Below are positions 49,977 through 59,524 of a stretch of 64,000 nt of DNA, in pieces (positions within the stretch are counted from its first letter, which is position 1; each line of letters starts with the position of its first letter). A program made the translations under genes and the position numbers. The DNA is from Pseudomonas triclosanedens (GTDB lineage Bacteria; Pseudomonadota; Gammaproteobacteria; Pseudomonadales; Pseudomonadaceae): NCBI RefSeq assembly GCF_026686735.1, contig NZ_CP113432.1, positions 3,523,001 to 3,587,000 on the forward strand. The letters run 5' to 3'. Under the pieces are notes generated by a model. It was not told the DNA's origin. It saw only the letters and a program-made list of their open reading frames with translations, and did not search any database.

Positions 49977-52256
49977 ATGTCCCTCGATCTCGAAACCACT
50001 GCCGCCGATGCCGACCCCGTACAGGGCGAGCTGCTGGATGCGGAATCTTCCCCTCTGACCCTGAGCCTTCAGGATTTCGTCGGCGAGTTCGGCGACGAAC
50101 TGCTCAACGCCCTCAACAGCGCGAATCCGCCGGTCTATAACGGCCAGCCGCAGGCGCACCGGCAACTCGTCGTCGCCAGCCTCAAGCGCAAGCTGTTCCC
50201 GGCCCAGGCCGAAGTCGTCCACGCCGCCGCCGAGCTGCTGATCGACCGTGGCGAACGCGCCGCGATCGTCAATGGCGAAATGGGCTGCGGCAAGACGACC
50301 GTCGGCATCGCGACGGCCGCCGTACTCAACGCCGAAGGCTACCGCCGCACCCTGGTTCTTTCGCCGCCGCACCTTGTTTACAAGTGGCGGCGAGAGATCC
50401 AAGAGACGGTGGCAGGCGCCAAGGTGTGGGTGCTCAACGGGCCGGATACGCTCGTCAAGCTCATCAAGCTGCGCGAGCAGTTGAATGTCCAGCCCACGGG
50501 CCAGGAGTTCTTTGTCTTAGGCCGGGTCAGGATGCGGATGGGGTTCCACTGGAAACCCGTCTTCACCCAACGGCGTACCCGTCACGGCAACGTGGCGGCG
50601 TGCCCGGACTGCGGCACGGTCATCACCGACCTCGACGGCGAGCCGGTCAACCCGGTCGCGCTCCAAGCCGAGGAATACCGCAGGAGGTGCAGCCATTGCG
50701 CCGCACCCCTGTGGACACTGATCCGCCCGCGCAGCCTGTCCGGCAGCGACCAGTCCTCGGCCGTGCTGAAAGCCTTGAAGCGCATCCCGACCATCGGGGA
50801 AGTCACCGCGCAGAAGCTGATGCAGAAGTTCGGCGACGGCTTCCTCGCGTCGATGCTGGGCGACAACATCCATGAGTTCATCAATCTCATGGACGGCAAC
50901 GGTGAACTGGTGTTTTCCGACCGTCAGGCCACGCGCATGGAGCGTGCGATGGCCAACATGGAGTTCGGCTTTGGCGAGGGCGGCTACCAGCCGTCCGAGT
51001 TCATCAAGCGCTACCTGCCGCAAGGCACGTTCGACCTGTGCATCGCGGACGAGGCCCACGAGTACAAGAACGGCGGCAGTGCCCAGGGCCAGGCCATGGG
51101 CGTGCTGGCGGCGAAGGCTCGCAAGACCTTGCTGCTGACAGGCACGCTGATGGGCGGCTACGGGGACGACCTGTTCTACCTGCTGTTCCGAGCCCTGCCT
51201 GGGCGGATGATCGAAGACGGCTACCGCCCGACCACGAGCGGCAGCATGACCTCGGCGGCCATGGCGTTCATGAGGGACCACGGGGTCCTCAAGGACATCT
51301 ACTCCGAAAGCGCAGGCACGGCGCACAAGACGGCCAGGGGCACCAAGGTATCGGTGCGCACGGTCAAGGCTCCCGGCTTCGGGCCGAAAGGGGTCTTGCG
51401 GTGCATCCTGCCGTTCACGATCTTCCTCAAGCTCAAGGACATCGGCGGCAACGTCCTGCCGCCGTATGACGAGGAGTTCCGTGAAGTCGCAATGGACACG
51501 GCGCAAGCCGCGGCCTACCGCGACCTGGCGGGTCGGCTGACCGCGGAGCTGAAACAAGCTCTGGCGCGACGCGATACGACGCTGCTGGGTGTGGTCCTCA
51601 ACGTGCTGCTGGCCTGGCCGGACTGCTGCTTCCGGTCGGAGACCGTGGTGCATCCGCGCACGCGCAACACCTTGGCGTTCGTCCCGGCTCAGTTCAACGA
51701 GTTCGAGGTAACGCCGAAAGAGCGCGAGCTGATCGACATCTGCAAAGAGGAGAAGGCGCAGGGCCGCAAGGTTCTGGCCTACACGGTCTATACCGGCACG
51801 CGCGACACCACGTCGCGCTTGAAGGTATTGCTGGAACAAGAAGGTTTTCGGGTGGCGGTGCTGCGCGCAAGCGTGGATGCCAGCCGCCGCGAGGACTGGA
51901 TCGCCGAGCAATTGGACCGTGGCATCGACGTGCTCATCACCAACCCCGAGCTGGTCAAGACGGGCTTGGACCTGTTGGACTTCCCGACGATCGTTTTCAT
52001 GCAGTCGGGCTACAACGTGTACTCGCTCCAGCAGGCGGCACGCCGTTCTTGGCGCATCGGACAGAAACAGCCGGTGCGCGTGATCTACCTCGGCTACGCC
52101 GGTTCCTCGCAGATGACCTGCCTGGAGCTGATGGCCAAGAAGATCATGGTCTCGCAGTCCACCTCGGGCGACGTGCCCGAATCGGGCCTGGATGTGCTCA
52201 ACCAAGACGGTGATTCCGTCGAGGTCGCGCTGGCCCGGCAACTGGTCGCCGCCTGA
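49977..52256 (+). CDS. SNF2-type DEAH helicase with zinc finger
   Basis: 759 aa, superfamily 2 helicase/translocase. Walker A NGEMGCGKTT lies near 98, DEAH box IADEAHEYKN near 356, motif III LLLTGTLMGGY near 384, and C-terminal motif V/VI VLITNPELVKTGLDLLDFPT and QQAARRSWRIGQKQPVRV near 685. Inserted after motif Ia are a four-Cys zinc finger (CPDC near 208, CSHC near 238) and a helix-hairpin-helix-like IPTIGEVTAQKLMQKFGDGF. The role in the ICE is unknown; DNA remodelling or defence are possible. The start at 49977 follows TTGGAGC. Confidence 0.85.
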   Translation: MSLDLETTAADADPVQGELLDAESSPLTLSLQDFVGEFGDELLNALNSANPPVYNGQPQAHRQLVVASLKRKLFPAQAEVVHAAAELLIDRGERAAIVNGEMGCGKTTVGIATAAVLNAEGYRRTLVLSPPHLVYKWRREIQETVAGAKVWVLNGPDTLVKLIKLREQLNVQPTGQEFFVLGRVRMRMGFHWKPVFTQRRTRHGNVAACPDCGTVITDLDGEPVNPVALQAEEYRRRCSHCAAPLWTLIRPRSLSGSDQSSAVLKALKRIPTIGEVTAQKLMQKFGDGFLASMLGDNIHEFINLMDGNGELVFSDRQATRMERAMANMEFGFGEGGYQPSEFIKRYLPQGTFDLCIADEAHEYKNGGSAQGQAMGVLAAKARKTLLLTGTLMGGYGDDLFYLLFRALPGRMIEDGYRPTTSGSMTSAAMAFMRDHGVLKDIYSESAGTAHKTARGTKVSVRTVKAPGFGPKGVLRCILPFTIFLKLKDIGGNVLPPYDEEFREVAMDTAQAAAYRDLAGRLTAELKQALARRDTTLLGVVLNVLLAWPDCCFRSETVVHPRTRNTLAFVPAQFNEFEVTPKERELIDICKEEKAQGRKVLAYTVYTGTRDTTSRLKVLLEQEGFRVAVLRASVDASRREDWIAEQLDRGIDVLITNPELVKTGLDLLDFPTIVFMQSGYNVYSLQQAARRSWRIGQKQPVRVIYLGYAGSSQMTCLELMAKKIMVSQSTSGDVPESGLDVLNQDGDSVEVALARQLVAA

Positions 52257-52369
52257 TCCCCACGCCAACGCCGGCCTCGCGCCGCCGGCTTTCCATTGTT
52301 CCCACCTTGCAGCCACGCCCACGGTCTCCGTGGACGTGGCTGCGCATTTTTCATTCCAAGGAGATTTCC

Positions 52370-53239
52370 ATGAACACCCATACCCAAGACACGCCCGAAA
52401 CCGTCAATGCGCGCCTGACGCTGGACGTGACCTATCTGCTCAACGGCGAGGCCGCGCCGGAATTGCTGGCACGGCTGGAACGCATGTGCGAACTCGCCAT
52501 CGGCGAGGGACTGCTGACCGGCGAGACCGCCGCGGAAGTGGACACCTGGTCGATCGATGTATCCGAGGTGCCTTCGACGGCCGACCGCGAAACGCTCGAA
52601 GCCGAGATCGCCGCCTTCATGCAGCAGCGCATCGAGGACGGCAACCTCGGTGCCGAGGACATTCCCTTGCGCCTGGCGCGCTATGGCCTGATGGCCCCCG
52701 AGGATTTCATCGACGAAATGCGCGAGCGCATGGGCATGGGAGACGACGCCCCCACGGGCCGAGCCGTCATCCCCTCGACCGAACCTGCCGACGGCGGTGA
52801 GATCGAGATGCAAGTCGCGGTTGCCTGCATCGATGCTTCTGGCAGTCCCGACATGCCGGTCTTCAAGGTCAGGATCACCCAGGGGGAATACGACCTGGGT
52901 ATCCACTACGACAAGGCCAAGGACTTGGCCGAAGAAGCTCGATACGAAGGGCCGTTCATCTGCTTCGACGCCGCCGAACATGGCCCCATCTTGTCGGCCG
53001 CCCGCGAACTGGCCCTCGTTCCGCAAGTCGTCGTGGTCGATATGACCGACGGCCAGATCCACTCTATCCGCTGCGACAGCGGCGAGATCAAGGTCATCTG
53101 CTACGACACCAGCGACACCGAGGAGTATTCGGCGGCGGTGGCGAACCGGCCGCTCGGTGAGAACGGGCAGTTCGTGCGCTGCTGGTCGCACACCCAACTG
53201 GCACAGGTCGATCCCGGCCTGAAGCTGGCTCGGGATTGA
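52370..53239 (+). CDS. Conserved ICE protein, 289 aa
   Basis: 289 aa, acidic. The first ~130 residues include LTLDVTYLLNGEAAPELLARLERM; the second half (EMQVAVACIDASGSPDMPVFKVRITQ...) is beta-rich. No domain is recognised. Its leader holds a strong hairpin, CAGCCACG...CGTGGCTG enclosing CCACGG/CCGTGG (about 52311-52343). CAAGGAG precedes the ATG at 52370. Confidence 0.72.
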   Translation: MNTHTQDTPETVNARLTLDVTYLLNGEAAPELLARLERMCELAIGEGLLTGETAAEVDTWSIDVSEVPSTADRETLEAEIAAFMQQRIEDGNLGAEDIPLRLARYGLMAPEDFIDEMRERMGMGDDAPTGRAVIPSTEPADGGEIEMQVAVACIDASGSPDMPVFKVRITQGEYDLGIHYDKAKDLAEEARYEGPFICFDAAEHGPILSAARELALVPQVVVVDMTDGQIHSIRCDSGEIKVICYDTSDTEEYSAAVANRPLGENGQFVRCWSHTQLAQVDPGLKLARD

Positions 53240-53266
53240 TCGGGCGAAGCCCGATGCGTTTTCACT

Positions 53267-53288
53267 GGCCCCTTCGGGGGCCTTTTTC
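53267..53288 (+). terminator. Terminator ahead of the conjugation operon
   Basis: GGCCCC-TTCG-GGGGCC hairpin followed by TTTTTC. It separates the accessory block from the conjugation genes that start at 53398. Confidence 0.87.
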
Positions 53289-53397
53289 TTTGGAGGGTGG
53301 CAGCCGGTAAATCGGGCGCTGCCTGGTTCGCATTGTTTGCTGCCGCTCGTGGCCCGAACGGCGATGGTGAGGGCTCGATGTTTCAGGACGACGCGCC

Positions 53398-53997
53398 ATG
53401 TGCCCCTCTCCACCTTGGTTTCACCATCCCGAACGCCGCCTGCTGGCGGGTTTTCTCGGCCTGCTTTGGTCGGTGCTGGCTGGCGGCTGCGCGACGACGA
53501 GCACGCCGGTTGCGCCCGACACCATCGAGGAAGTCTCGGCCGTGCCCGCACCCGAGGCACCCGAGTACATCCCCGTCGTGCGCTATGGCCGCTACACCCT
53601 CGTGGAACTGGCACCGACAGCAGCGCAGCGCGACCTGCTGTTGCAGACCATCGACGTTTCCATGCCCGAGGATGCCCGCGCCACGGTCGGCGACGGACTA
53701 CGGCATGTCCTCAAGCGCAGTGGCTACCAGCTCTGCGAGACCGCGCATGCGGTTATCGAGCTGTACGCGCTGCCGCTGCCGGCGGCGCACCTGCACCTCG
53801 GCCCCATGACCTTGCGCGATGCGCTGCTCACGCTGGCTGGTCCGGCCTGGGAACTGCACGCGGATGACCGCGCGCGGCAAATCTGCTTCGAGCGACCCGG
53901 CGACAGCATGACCGCCGACAACGCACCCGCGCCGCCCGCCACCGAGGCGGTGCAGACGTTCCCGCTGGTGCCCGCGGCATCGGGAGGCCAGCCATGA
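53398..53997 (+). CDS. PilL N-terminal-domain lipoprotein (TIGR03748)
   Basis: 199 aa. A long N-terminal leader ends in lipobox VLAGGC (Cys near residue 31). The mature part (VVRYGRYTLVELAPTAAQRDLLLQTIDV...GPMTLRDALLTLAGPAWEL) matches the PFGI-1 PilL N-terminal family TIGR03748, a periplasmic or outer-membrane part of G-type conjugation systems. It is the first gene of the operon. The stop overlaps the next start. Confidence 0.85.
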   Translation: MCPSPPWFHHPERRLLAGFLGLLWSVLAGGCATTSTPVAPDTIEEVSAVPAPEAPEYIPVVRYGRYTLVELAPTAAQRDLLLQTIDVSMPEDARATVGDGLRHVLKRSGYQLCETAHAVIELYALPLPAAHLHLGPMTLRDALLTLAGPAWELHADDRARQICFERPGDSMTADNAPAPPATEAVQTFPLVPAASGGQP

Positions 53998-54635
53998 ACG
54001 CCCCGCAGCCCGCCCAGCGTTCAACCGCCGCCGTGGTGGTTCAGAGCCTGATGTGGCTCTGGCTGATCGGCCTCAGCGTCCTCGTGGCCGTCGGCTACCA
54101 AGCCATGAACGACCAGGCCGATCAGGTTCGCCTCGATTCCCGCCTGCAACGCCTCGAAGCGCAGGCAACAGGCCTGGCCGAGACCGTCGAGGCCATCCAG
54201 CAGCGTCCGGCCGTCGCCACGGCGGCAGACCTCAAAGACACCCGCCAAATCCTGGAGGCACGCGCAGCCCAGGTCGAGAAATCGCTGAACGCCTATGCCG
54301 CTGCCGACGACCTTCAGGCGCTGCGCGCCGAAGTCGAGCAGATCAAGACGCGCCAGGCCGCCGCACGCGCCGCAGCACCCACCCGGCCGCGCACACCGAG
54401 CAAGTCAGCCGCCAAGCCCGAGCCATCGCCGCTCCCGTTCCGCATCGTCGGTGCCGAACTGCGTGCCGGCGAGCGCAGCGTGTCTGTCGCGCCGAGCAGT
54501 GGCGACCTCACGCCCGACCAGCTTCAGGTGCTGTTGCCAGGTGATGCGGTCGGCCCGTGGCGCTTGCAGGCCGTCGAGGGCAACACCGCAGTGTTCCAGG
54601 CCGGCGACCAGACCCGTCGCGTGACGATTCCCTGA
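53994..54635 (+). CDS. Membrane-anchored coiled-coil conjugation protein
   Basis: 213 aa: one N-terminal membrane span (VVVQSLMWLWLIGLSVLVAVGY, about 15-36), a periplasmic coiled coil (about 40-125), a Pro/Lys linker and a compact C-terminal domain (FRIVGAELRAGERSVSVAP). Its place between the PilL-like and TIGR03759 genes is standard in ICEclc-type operons, but it has no role that I can name. Confidence 0.75.
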   Translation: MNAPQPAQRSTAAVVVQSLMWLWLIGLSVLVAVGYQAMNDQADQVRLDSRLQRLEAQATGLAETVEAIQQRPAVATAADLKDTRQILEARAAQVEKSLNAYAAADDLQALRAEVEQIKTRQAAARAAAPTRPRTPSKSAAKPEPSPLPFRIVGAELRAGERSVSVAPSSGDLTPDQLQVLLPGDAVGPWRLQAVEGNTAVFQAGDQTRRVTIP

Positions 54636-54649
54636 CCGGAGTACAGCGC

Positions 54650-55375
54650 ATGAAGCCATCGATCATCCTTTCCGCGCTCCTGCTGGCGTCCGCCCAGTGG
54701 CCCGCGTGGGCACAGCAGCCGCCTGCGGTTCCCGCCCGCACTGCACAGAGCCAGGAGCGCCCGCTGGCCGCCCGCGTTCTGGACGACCGGGTGGCGAGCG
54801 ACTGGGGCCTGCAACCGCAGGAGTGGGCGCGCTACCGCGAGCTGATGGACGGGCCGCTGGGCATCTACTCGCCCAACCTGGACCCGTTGTCGGCCCTGGG
54901 CATCGAAGCCCGCACCGACGAGGAACGGCGCCGCTACGCCGAGCTGCAGGTGCAGATCGAAGCGCGCCGCGTGGAGAAGCTGCTCGCCTACCAGAGGGCC
55001 TACGACGAGGCCTGGCAGCGTCTGAACCCCGGCATGCAGCGGGTGAACCTGCCGGACGACAAGCCGGTCGCGGGAGCCACGCGCGGCTCCGGCCGCACGG
55101 CAGTATTCGTCAAGGACGGCTGCGAAGCCTGCGGGCAGCTCGTACAGCGCCTGCAATCCTCGGGAACCGAGTTCGACCTGTACATGGTCGGCAGCCGCCA
55201 GGACGATGCGCGCATCCGCGACTGGGCCAAACGCGCGAACGTCGATCCGGCGCGCGTGCGCCGCGGCAGCATCACGCTCAACCACGACGGCGGCCGCTGG
55301 CTGTCGCTGGGCCTGCCCGGCGACTTGCCCGCGGTCGTGCGCGAGGTGAACGGCCAATGGCAGCGCCAGCCGTAG
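54650..55375 (+). CDS. TIGR03759/PFL_4693 family periplasmic protein
   Basis: 241 aa with a Sec signal (LSALLLASAQWPAWAQ). The middle (DWGLQPQEWARYRELMDGPLG) is the family signature; the C-terminal half has a thioredoxin-like stretch with a CEAC pair (VFVKDGCEACGQL near residue 154). It may help disulphide formation in the channel. The last 19 bp overlap the transglycosylase gene in another frame. Confidence 0.85.
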   Translation: MKPSIILSALLLASAQWPAWAQQPPAVPARTAQSQERPLAARVLDDRVASDWGLQPQEWARYRELMDGPLGIYSPNLDPLSALGIEARTDEERRRYAELQVQIEARRVEKLLAYQRAYDEAWQRLNPGMQRVNLPDDKPVAGATRGSGRTAVFVKDGCEACGQLVQRLQSSGTEFDLYMVGSRQDDARIRDWAKRANVDPARVRRGSITLNHDGGRWLSLGLPGDLPAVVREVNGQWQRQP

Positions 55376-55947
55376 TCGCATCCCTGCGCGCAATGGTGCT
55401 TGCCGCTGGTCTGTACGCCGGCGCGGCTCATGCGCAAGAGGTTCCGCCACCGGCCTACCAGCTCGCCGCGCAGCGCGCAGGCATCCCCTCGACAGTGCTC
55501 TACGCCGTGGCCTTGCAGGAGAGTGGCATCCGCCGCAACGGGCGCATCGTCCCGTGGCCGTGGTCGCTCAATGTCGCCGGCCAGTCGCGCCGCTATGCGA
55601 CCCGCGCCGATGCCTGCGCGGGCTTGCAGCAGGTGATGCGCTCCACGCCGCACACACGCATCGACGCGGGCCTGGGCCAGATCAACCTCGGCTACCACCA
55701 GCAGCGCTACGCCAGCGCGTGCGACCTGCTGGACCCGTACCGCAACCTCGCCATCGCTGCCGAGATCCTGCGCGAGCAGCACACGCCCGGCGAGGACTGG
55801 TTGCTGGCGATCGGCCGCTACCACCGCCCCGCGGGTGGCGAGCCCGCCGCCCGCTACCGGCGCAGCGTATCCCGCCACCTTGCCCGCGTGCAGGGCGCGC
55901 GCCCAACCGCCGCGGTCCTCGCCGCGCGCCAGGAGAGTTCCCCATGA
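55357..55947 (+). CDS. Lytic transglycosylase (SLT domain)
   Basis: 196 aa. A signal peptide (LRAMVLAAGLYAGAAHAQ) is followed by a goose-lysozyme-like SLT domain: catalytic Glu55 in VALQESGIRR, then GLGQINLGYHQQRY and the later YRNLAIAAEILREQ. It opens the peptidoglycan for the conjugation apparatus. It overlaps the genes before and after it. Confidence 0.88.
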   Translation: MAAPAVVASLRAMVLAAGLYAGAAHAQEVPPPAYQLAAQRAGIPSTVLYAVALQESGIRRNGRIVPWPWSLNVAGQSRRYATRADACAGLQQVMRSTPHTRIDAGLGQINLGYHQQRYASACDLLDPYRNLAIAAEILREQHTPGEDWLLAIGRYHRPAGGEPAARYRRSVSRHLARVQGARPTAAVLAARQESSP

Positions 55948-56483
55948 CGACATCCCATCTGGCCTTGCGGGGCCTGCTCGTGCTGCTGGCGGGTCTGCCG
56001 CTGGCCTCGCTCGCCGGCGAGCCGCTGATCGTGGTCGAAGACCGCGGCGGCGCGTCGGCGCTGCCGTACTACGAAGCCCTGAACCTCCAGCCGCGAGCCA
56101 ACGCACCGGCCCGGCCGCACATCCCGACGCCCCAGGTTCCCGCCACGCCGGCGGACGAGGCCGCGATGCTGCCGGTACGCAGCGCCAAGCTCACGCCCGG
56201 CACCGTCGCGCGGCGGGTCATCGAGGCACCGGGCCTGCGGCCTTTTGTGGTCGTCGGCGACGACGAGGCATCCCGGGCCTGGCTGCGCCGCCAGGCGGCA
56301 GCGCTGCGCGAGCGCGGCGCGGTCGGCCTGGTAGTTAACGTCGAGACCGTGCAGGGCCTGGCGCGGCTGCGCGCCCTGGTGCCCGGCGTACCCCTCGCGC
56401 CTGTGTCCGGCGACGACCTGGCCGAGCGTCTGGGCCTGCGGCACTACCCGGCGCTGATCACGGCCACCGGCATCGAGCAATGA
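55944..56483 (+). CDS. TIGR03765/PFL_4695 family conjugation protein
   Basis: 179 aa with an N-terminal signal (LVLLAGLPLASLAG) and family-typical segments (LIVVEDRGGASALPYYEAL; RPFVVVGDDEASRAWLRRQ; LGLRHYPALIT). The C-terminal half resembles an integrating-element-specific receptor fold. Exact role unknown. It is coupled to the transglycosylase gene and precedes traD. Confidence 0.85.
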   Translation: MTTSHLALRGLLVLLAGLPLASLAGEPLIVVEDRGGASALPYYEALNLQPRANAPARPHIPTPQVPATPADEAAMLPVRSAKLTPGTVARRVIEAPGLRPFVVVGDDEASRAWLRRQAAALRERGAVGLVVNVETVQGLARLRALVPGVPLAPVSGDDLAERLGLRHYPALITATGIEQ

Positions 56484-56487
56484 AGCC

Positions 56488-58680
56488 ATGTCGGGGAAAC
56501 AGCCGGTCGAGGTACTGCTTCGCCCAGCGGTGGAGCTTTACACCGTTGCCGCATGCGCGGGCGCCGCGTTTCTGTCCCTGGTGGCCCCATGGTCGCTCGC
56601 GCTGAGCCCGTCCATGGGCGTCGGCAGTGCGCTGGCGTTCGGTGCCTACGGTGCCATCCGCTACCGCGATTCCCGCGTCATCCTGCGCTACCGGCGCAAC
56701 ATCCGCCGCCTGCCGCGCTACGTGATGACCAGCAAGGACGTGCCGGTCAGCCAGCAACGGCTGTTCGTGGGGCGTGGCTTCCTGTGGGAGCAGAAGCACA
56801 CCCATAGGCTCATGCAGACGTACCGGCCGGAGTTCCGCCGCTACGTCGAGCCCACACCGGCCTACCGGCTGGCGCGACGGCTGGAAGAACGGCTGGAGTT
56901 CGCGCCGTTCCCGCTGTCCCGGCTGTCGAAACTCACTGGCTGGGACGTGCCTTTCAACCCGGTGCGGCCGCTGCCGCCGGTGGGTGGCCTGCCACGCCTG
57001 CACGGCATCGAACCCGAGGAGGTGGACGTCAGCCTGCCGCTGGGCGAGCGCGTCGGCCACTCGCTGGTACTGGGCACCACGCGCGTCGGCAAGACCCGGC
57101 TGGCCGAACTGTTCGTGACCCAGGACATCCGGCGCGTGAACGCCACGGGCGAGCACGAGGTGGTGATCGTCATCGACCCCAAGGGGGACGCCGACCTGCT
57201 CAAGCGGATGTACGTCGAAGCCCTGCGTGCCGGCCGCGAAGGCGAGTTCTATGTGTTCCACCTGGGTTGGCCGGACATCTCCGCACGCTACAACGCCGTG
57301 GGCCGCTTCGGTCGCATCAGCGAGGTGGCCACCCGCGTCGCGGGGCAGCTTTCCGGCGAAGGCAACTCCGCCGCCTTCCGAGAGTTTGCGTGGCGGTTCG
57401 TCAACATCATTGCCCGCGCCCTGGTGGAGCTGGGACAGCGGCCCGACTACATGCTGATCCAGCGGCACGTCATCAACATCGACGCGCTGTTCATCGAGTA
57501 CGCCCAGCATTTCTTTGCCAAGACCGAGCCCAAGGCCTGGGAGGTGATCGTCCAGATCGAGGCCAAGCTCAACGAGAAGAACATCCCGCGCAACATGATC
57601 GGGCGCGAAAAGCGCGTGGTGGCGCTGGAGCAGTACCTCTCGCAGGCGCGTAACTACGACCCGGTACTCGACGGCCTGCGCTCTGCCGTCCGCTACGACA
57701 AGACGTACTTCGACAAGATCGTCGCATCGCTGTTGCCGCTGCTGGAGAAGCTCACCAGCGGCAAGATCGCGCAACTTCTGGCCCCGAACTACTCCGACCT
57801 GGCCGACCCGCGCCCGATCTTCGACTGGATGCAGGTCATCCGAAAGCGTGCCGTGGTTTATGTGGGCCTGGATGCGCTGTCCGACGCCGAGGTCGCCGCA
57901 GCAGTCGGCAATTCGATGTTCAGCGATCTCGTGTCGGTCGCCGGACATATCTACAAGCACGGGATCGACGACGGCCTTCCTGGTGCATCGGCCGGTGCGC
58001 GCGTACCGATCAATGTCCACGCCGACGAATTCAACGAGTTGATGGGCGATGAGTTCATTCCGCTGATCAACAAGGGCGGCGGTGCCGGCCTGCAAGTCAC
58101 CGCGTACACGCAGACCCTCTCGGACATCGAGGCACGCATCGGCAACCGCGCGAAAGCTGGCCAGGTGATCGGGAATTTCAACAACCTGTTCATGCTGCGC
58201 GTGCGCGAGACCGCGACCGCGGAACTGCTGACGAGGCAACTACCGAAGGTCGAGGTCTATACGACCACCATCGTCAGCGGCGCGACCGACAGCTCCGACA
58301 TTCGCGGGGCGACGGATTTCACGTCGAACACCCAGGACCGCATCAGCATGTCCAGCGTGCCGATGATCGAGCCGTCGCACGTCGTCGGCCTGCCCAAGGG
58401 CCAGTGCTTCGCGCTGCTGCAGGGCGGTCAGCTTTGGAAAGTGCGCATGCCGTTGCCGGCACCGGACCCGGACGAAGTGATGCCGGCAGACTTGCAGCAA
58501 CTGGCCGGGTACATGCGCCAGAGCTACAGCGAAGCGACGCAGTGGTGGGAGTTCACCAGCTCCCCGGCCTTGCAGGACACCGGCCTGCCCGACGACCTGC
58601 TGGATGACGCCGCTGCGGCCGAACCTCCCACGGTGGCCATTGCCACCGACGAGGACACCGGCAACAAGGCCTCGCCATGA
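56488..58680 (+). CDS. traD: TraD-type coupling protein (SXT/PFGI class)
   Basis: 730-aa inner-membrane hexameric ATPase that links the relaxosome to the G-type channel. Two N-terminal membrane segments (about 20-52) are followed by Walker A GTTRVGKTRL near 195 and a Walker B-like VHADEFNELMGDE near 510, with the VVGLPKGQCFALLQGG segment near 632. Length and layout fit TIGR03743. It is the second coupling protein in the window, unrelated in type to traG at 225. Start and stop overlap or abut its neighbours. Confidence 0.93.
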   Translation: MSGKQPVEVLLRPAVELYTVAACAGAAFLSLVAPWSLALSPSMGVGSALAFGAYGAIRYRDSRVILRYRRNIRRLPRYVMTSKDVPVSQQRLFVGRGFLWEQKHTHRLMQTYRPEFRRYVEPTPAYRLARRLEERLEFAPFPLSRLSKLTGWDVPFNPVRPLPPVGGLPRLHGIEPEEVDVSLPLGERVGHSLVLGTTRVGKTRLAELFVTQDIRRVNATGEHEVVIVIDPKGDADLLKRMYVEALRAGREGEFYVFHLGWPDISARYNAVGRFGRISEVATRVAGQLSGEGNSAAFREFAWRFVNIIARALVELGQRPDYMLIQRHVINIDALFIEYAQHFFAKTEPKAWEVIVQIEAKLNEKNIPRNMIGREKRVVALEQYLSQARNYDPVLDGLRSAVRYDKTYFDKIVASLLPLLEKLTSGKIAQLLAPNYSDLADPRPIFDWMQVIRKRAVVYVGLDALSDAEVAAAVGNSMFSDLVSVAGHIYKHGIDDGLPGASAGARVPINVHADEFNELMGDEFIPLINKGGGAGLQVTAYTQTLSDIEARIGNRAKAGQVIGNFNNLFMLRVRETATAELLTRQLPKVEVYTTTIVSGATDSSDIRGATDFTSNTQDRISMSSVPMIEPSHVVGLPKGQCFALLQGGQLWKVRMPLPAPDPDEVMPADLQQLAGYMRQSYSEATQWWEFTSSPALQDTGLPDDLLDDAAAAEPPTVAIATDEDTGNKASP

Positions 58681-59426
58681 AGGACGCCGCCTCCACTGCA
58701 CAACGGGAGCAGAACCAGCGCCAGGGCCTGATCGTCGGCACCATCACCTTGCCGTTCCGGCTGCTCGGGGTGCTGATCGGCTCGCTGCTGTTCTCGATCG
58801 TCGTGGAGTGCGTAGGCATGCACCTGTTCTGGAAGGACCAGGGCTGGCGGCACTCGCAGCAGATGTTGCAGTACGAACTTGGGCACCTGTCCAGCCACTT
58901 CACGCGCAGCGTGGTCGTGCAGGAGCCGGGGCGCACCGCGCACGAACTGGTGGATACCGGCTACGAATGGGTATTCGTTCGCTCCGGGCTGCTGGAGCGC
59001 ATGAGCCAGACCGCCGAACGCGCCCGCACGCCCAGCCATGGACAGACGCGCAACTTCCGCTACTACATCAGCCAGGTCTATGTCTGGACTGAAAGCTACC
59101 TGATCGCCGCAGCCTTCACCACGCTCACGTTCCTGGTGCGCCTGCTGGTGCTGGTGCTCACGTTGCCGCTGATCTTCACCGCGGCGTTCGTCGGCCTGAT
59201 CGACGGCCTGGTGCGGCGGGACGTGCGCCGGTTCGGCGCCGGCCGGGAATCCGGCTTCATCTACCACCGCGCGAAGGCGAGCCTGATGCCGCTGGCCGTG
59301 CTGCCGTGGGTCACGTACCTGGCCTTGCCGATCTCGGTGCATCCACTGCTGATCCTGCTGCCCAGCGCCGCCTTGCTGGGACTGGCCGTGAGCCTGACCG
59401 CAGGCAGCTTCAAGAAGTACCTCTAG
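58677..59426 (+). CDS. TIGR03747 family ICE membrane protein
   Basis: 249-aa membrane protein: hydrophobic segments near 25-50 (FRLLGVLIGSLLFSIVVECVG), 140-170 (FTTLTFLVRLLVLVLTLPLIF) and 205-240 (LAVLPWVTYLALPISVHPLL). It overlaps traD and belongs to the conserved PFGI-1/ICEclc set. Likely a partner of TraD in the membrane. Confidence 0.87.
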   Translation: MKDAASTAQREQNQRQGLIVGTITLPFRLLGVLIGSLLFSIVVECVGMHLFWKDQGWRHSQQMLQYELGHLSSHFTRSVVVQEPGRTAHELVDTGYEWVFVRSGLLERMSQTAERARTPSHGQTRNFRYYISQVYVWTESYLIAAAFTTLTFLVRLLVLVLTLPLIFTAAFVGLIDGLVRRDVRRFGAGRESGFIYHRAKASLMPLAVLPWVTYLALPISVHPLLILLPSAALLGLAVSLTAGSFKKYL

Positions 59427-59524
59427 GCCATCAATCCGGGCATGCGCGAGTTCCTATTGTTTGCGGCCTAAAAGCCCCTCGCTGCCCACGATCGAGCCAT
59501 TGCTGATCACACAGGAATGGCGCG

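Noticed and set aside
50517..52322. 601-aa minus-strand frame antisense to the SNF2-type helicase
   Set aside because: Shadow frame; helicase motifs on the plus strand are decisive.
56458..58239. 593-aa minus-strand frame antisense to traD
   Set aside because: Shadow frame of the TraD coding sequence.
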